From the NCBI RefSeq assembly GCF_937881195.1, contig NZ_CALGFC010000053.1, positions 1 through 64,000 of the forward strand: DNA of 64,000 nucleotides, given 5' to 3'. Positions within the stretch are counted from its first letter, which is position 1. Each line of letters starts with the position of its first letter. The position numbers and the translations under genes are program-made. The notes under the pieces are model-generated. The model saw only the letters and a list, made by a program, of their open reading frames with translations, searched no databases and was not told the origin of the DNA. Positions 63,848-64,000 of the stretch are shown here, piece after piece. Source of the stretch: an uncultured Methanobrevibacter sp. (GTDB taxonomy: Archaea > Methanobacteriota > Methanobacteria > Methanobacteriales > Methanobacteriaceae).

Positions 63848-64000
63848 ATGGTAGAACTTGAAGATTTGCCAAGTGTTGGAGAAAAAACCGCACAAAAATT
63901 GAGAGATGCTGGTTTTGCGGATATGATGAGATTAGCTACAGCCACTGCAAAAGAATTAGCAGTTAAAGCAGAAATTGGCGAGGGTGTTGCTGAAAAAGTT
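63848..64000 (+). CDS. radA: DNA repair and recombination protein RadA (5' part, cut by window end)
   Basis: Only the first 51 codons are present and the frame is open to the window edge. The peptide VELEDLPSVGEKTAQKLRDA continues with a helix-hairpin-helix region (GFADMMRLATATAKELAVKA, then EIGEGVAEKV). This is the standard N-terminal domain of archaeal RadA recombinase. The ATPase core lies outside. Its location just after RPA is sensible, since RPA-coated DNA is the substrate for RadA loading. An AGGGATG site precedes the ATG. Confidence 0.92.
   Translation, partial: MVELEDLPSVGEKTAQKLRDAGFADMMRLATATAKELAVKAEIGEGVAEKV

Overview
This window is very AT-rich, with small dense genes, Shine-Dalgarno sites of the GGAGGTGAT type, and archaeal markers. 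The markers are methanogenesis marker protein 11, a multi-OB-fold replication protein A, the RadA N-terminus, an archaeal-type UbiD decarboxylase and a short CbiX/CfbA chelatase. A bacterial-type DNA gyrase pair and a large wall-glycan inventory are also present. Together these point to a methanogen of the Methanobacteriaceae, most likely Methanobrevibacter or a close relative. The genus is inference from gene content and base composition. I saw no tRNA, rRNA, CRISPR array or transposase gene.

Layout. 0.0-0.3 kb: decamer repeats and a long inverted repeat. 0.5-18.2 kb: mostly housekeeping genes. These are the chelatase for F430/cobamide synthesis, a secreted propeller-like protein, thiL, an AmmeMemoRadiSam enzyme, rfbC-rfbB, a UbiD-family decarboxylase, a double-length PurE, a membrane-anchored GT2, MMP11, ribH, a 27-residue membrane miniprotein, a cysteine desulfurase and leuC-leuD-leuB. 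18.6-27.1 kb: glycan locus I, with a PP-loop protein, a polysaccharide pyruvyl transferase, three GT2s, a GT4 and an acyltransferase remnant. 27.2-31.7 kb: gyrB-gyrA on the minus strand. 31.8-37.4 kb: nucleotide-sugar supply (UDP-ManNAc dehydrogenase-like, UDP-glucose dehydrogenase, rfbD, rfbA). 38.1-60.6 kb: glycan locus II. It holds an acyltransferase, three CDP-polyol phosphotransferases, a beta-helix surface protein, three more pyruvyl transferases (two are mosaic tandem copies), TarI- and TarJ-like enzymes, a TagG/TagH-like ABC exporter, three GT2s and a polyprenyl-phosphate sugar-phosphate transferase. 61.3-64.0 kb: RPA and the start of radA.

How it fits together. The most interesting reading is a teichoic-acid-like pathway in an archaeon. 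TarJ and TarI would make CDP-ribitol (or a related CDP-polyol). Three TagF/TarL-like transferases would polymerise polyol phosphate. The ABC pair would export the chain. The sugar-phosphate transferase would start lipid-linked oligosaccharides built by GT2/GT4 enzymes using dTDP-rhamnose, UDP-glucuronate and UDP-ManNAcA. The pyruvyl transferases and acyltransferase would decorate the product. Several otherwise unrelated glycan enzymes share a C-terminal tail with a SWKITKPLR-like core, which suggests a common docking element. Substrates are inferred from families and none is proven by sequence.
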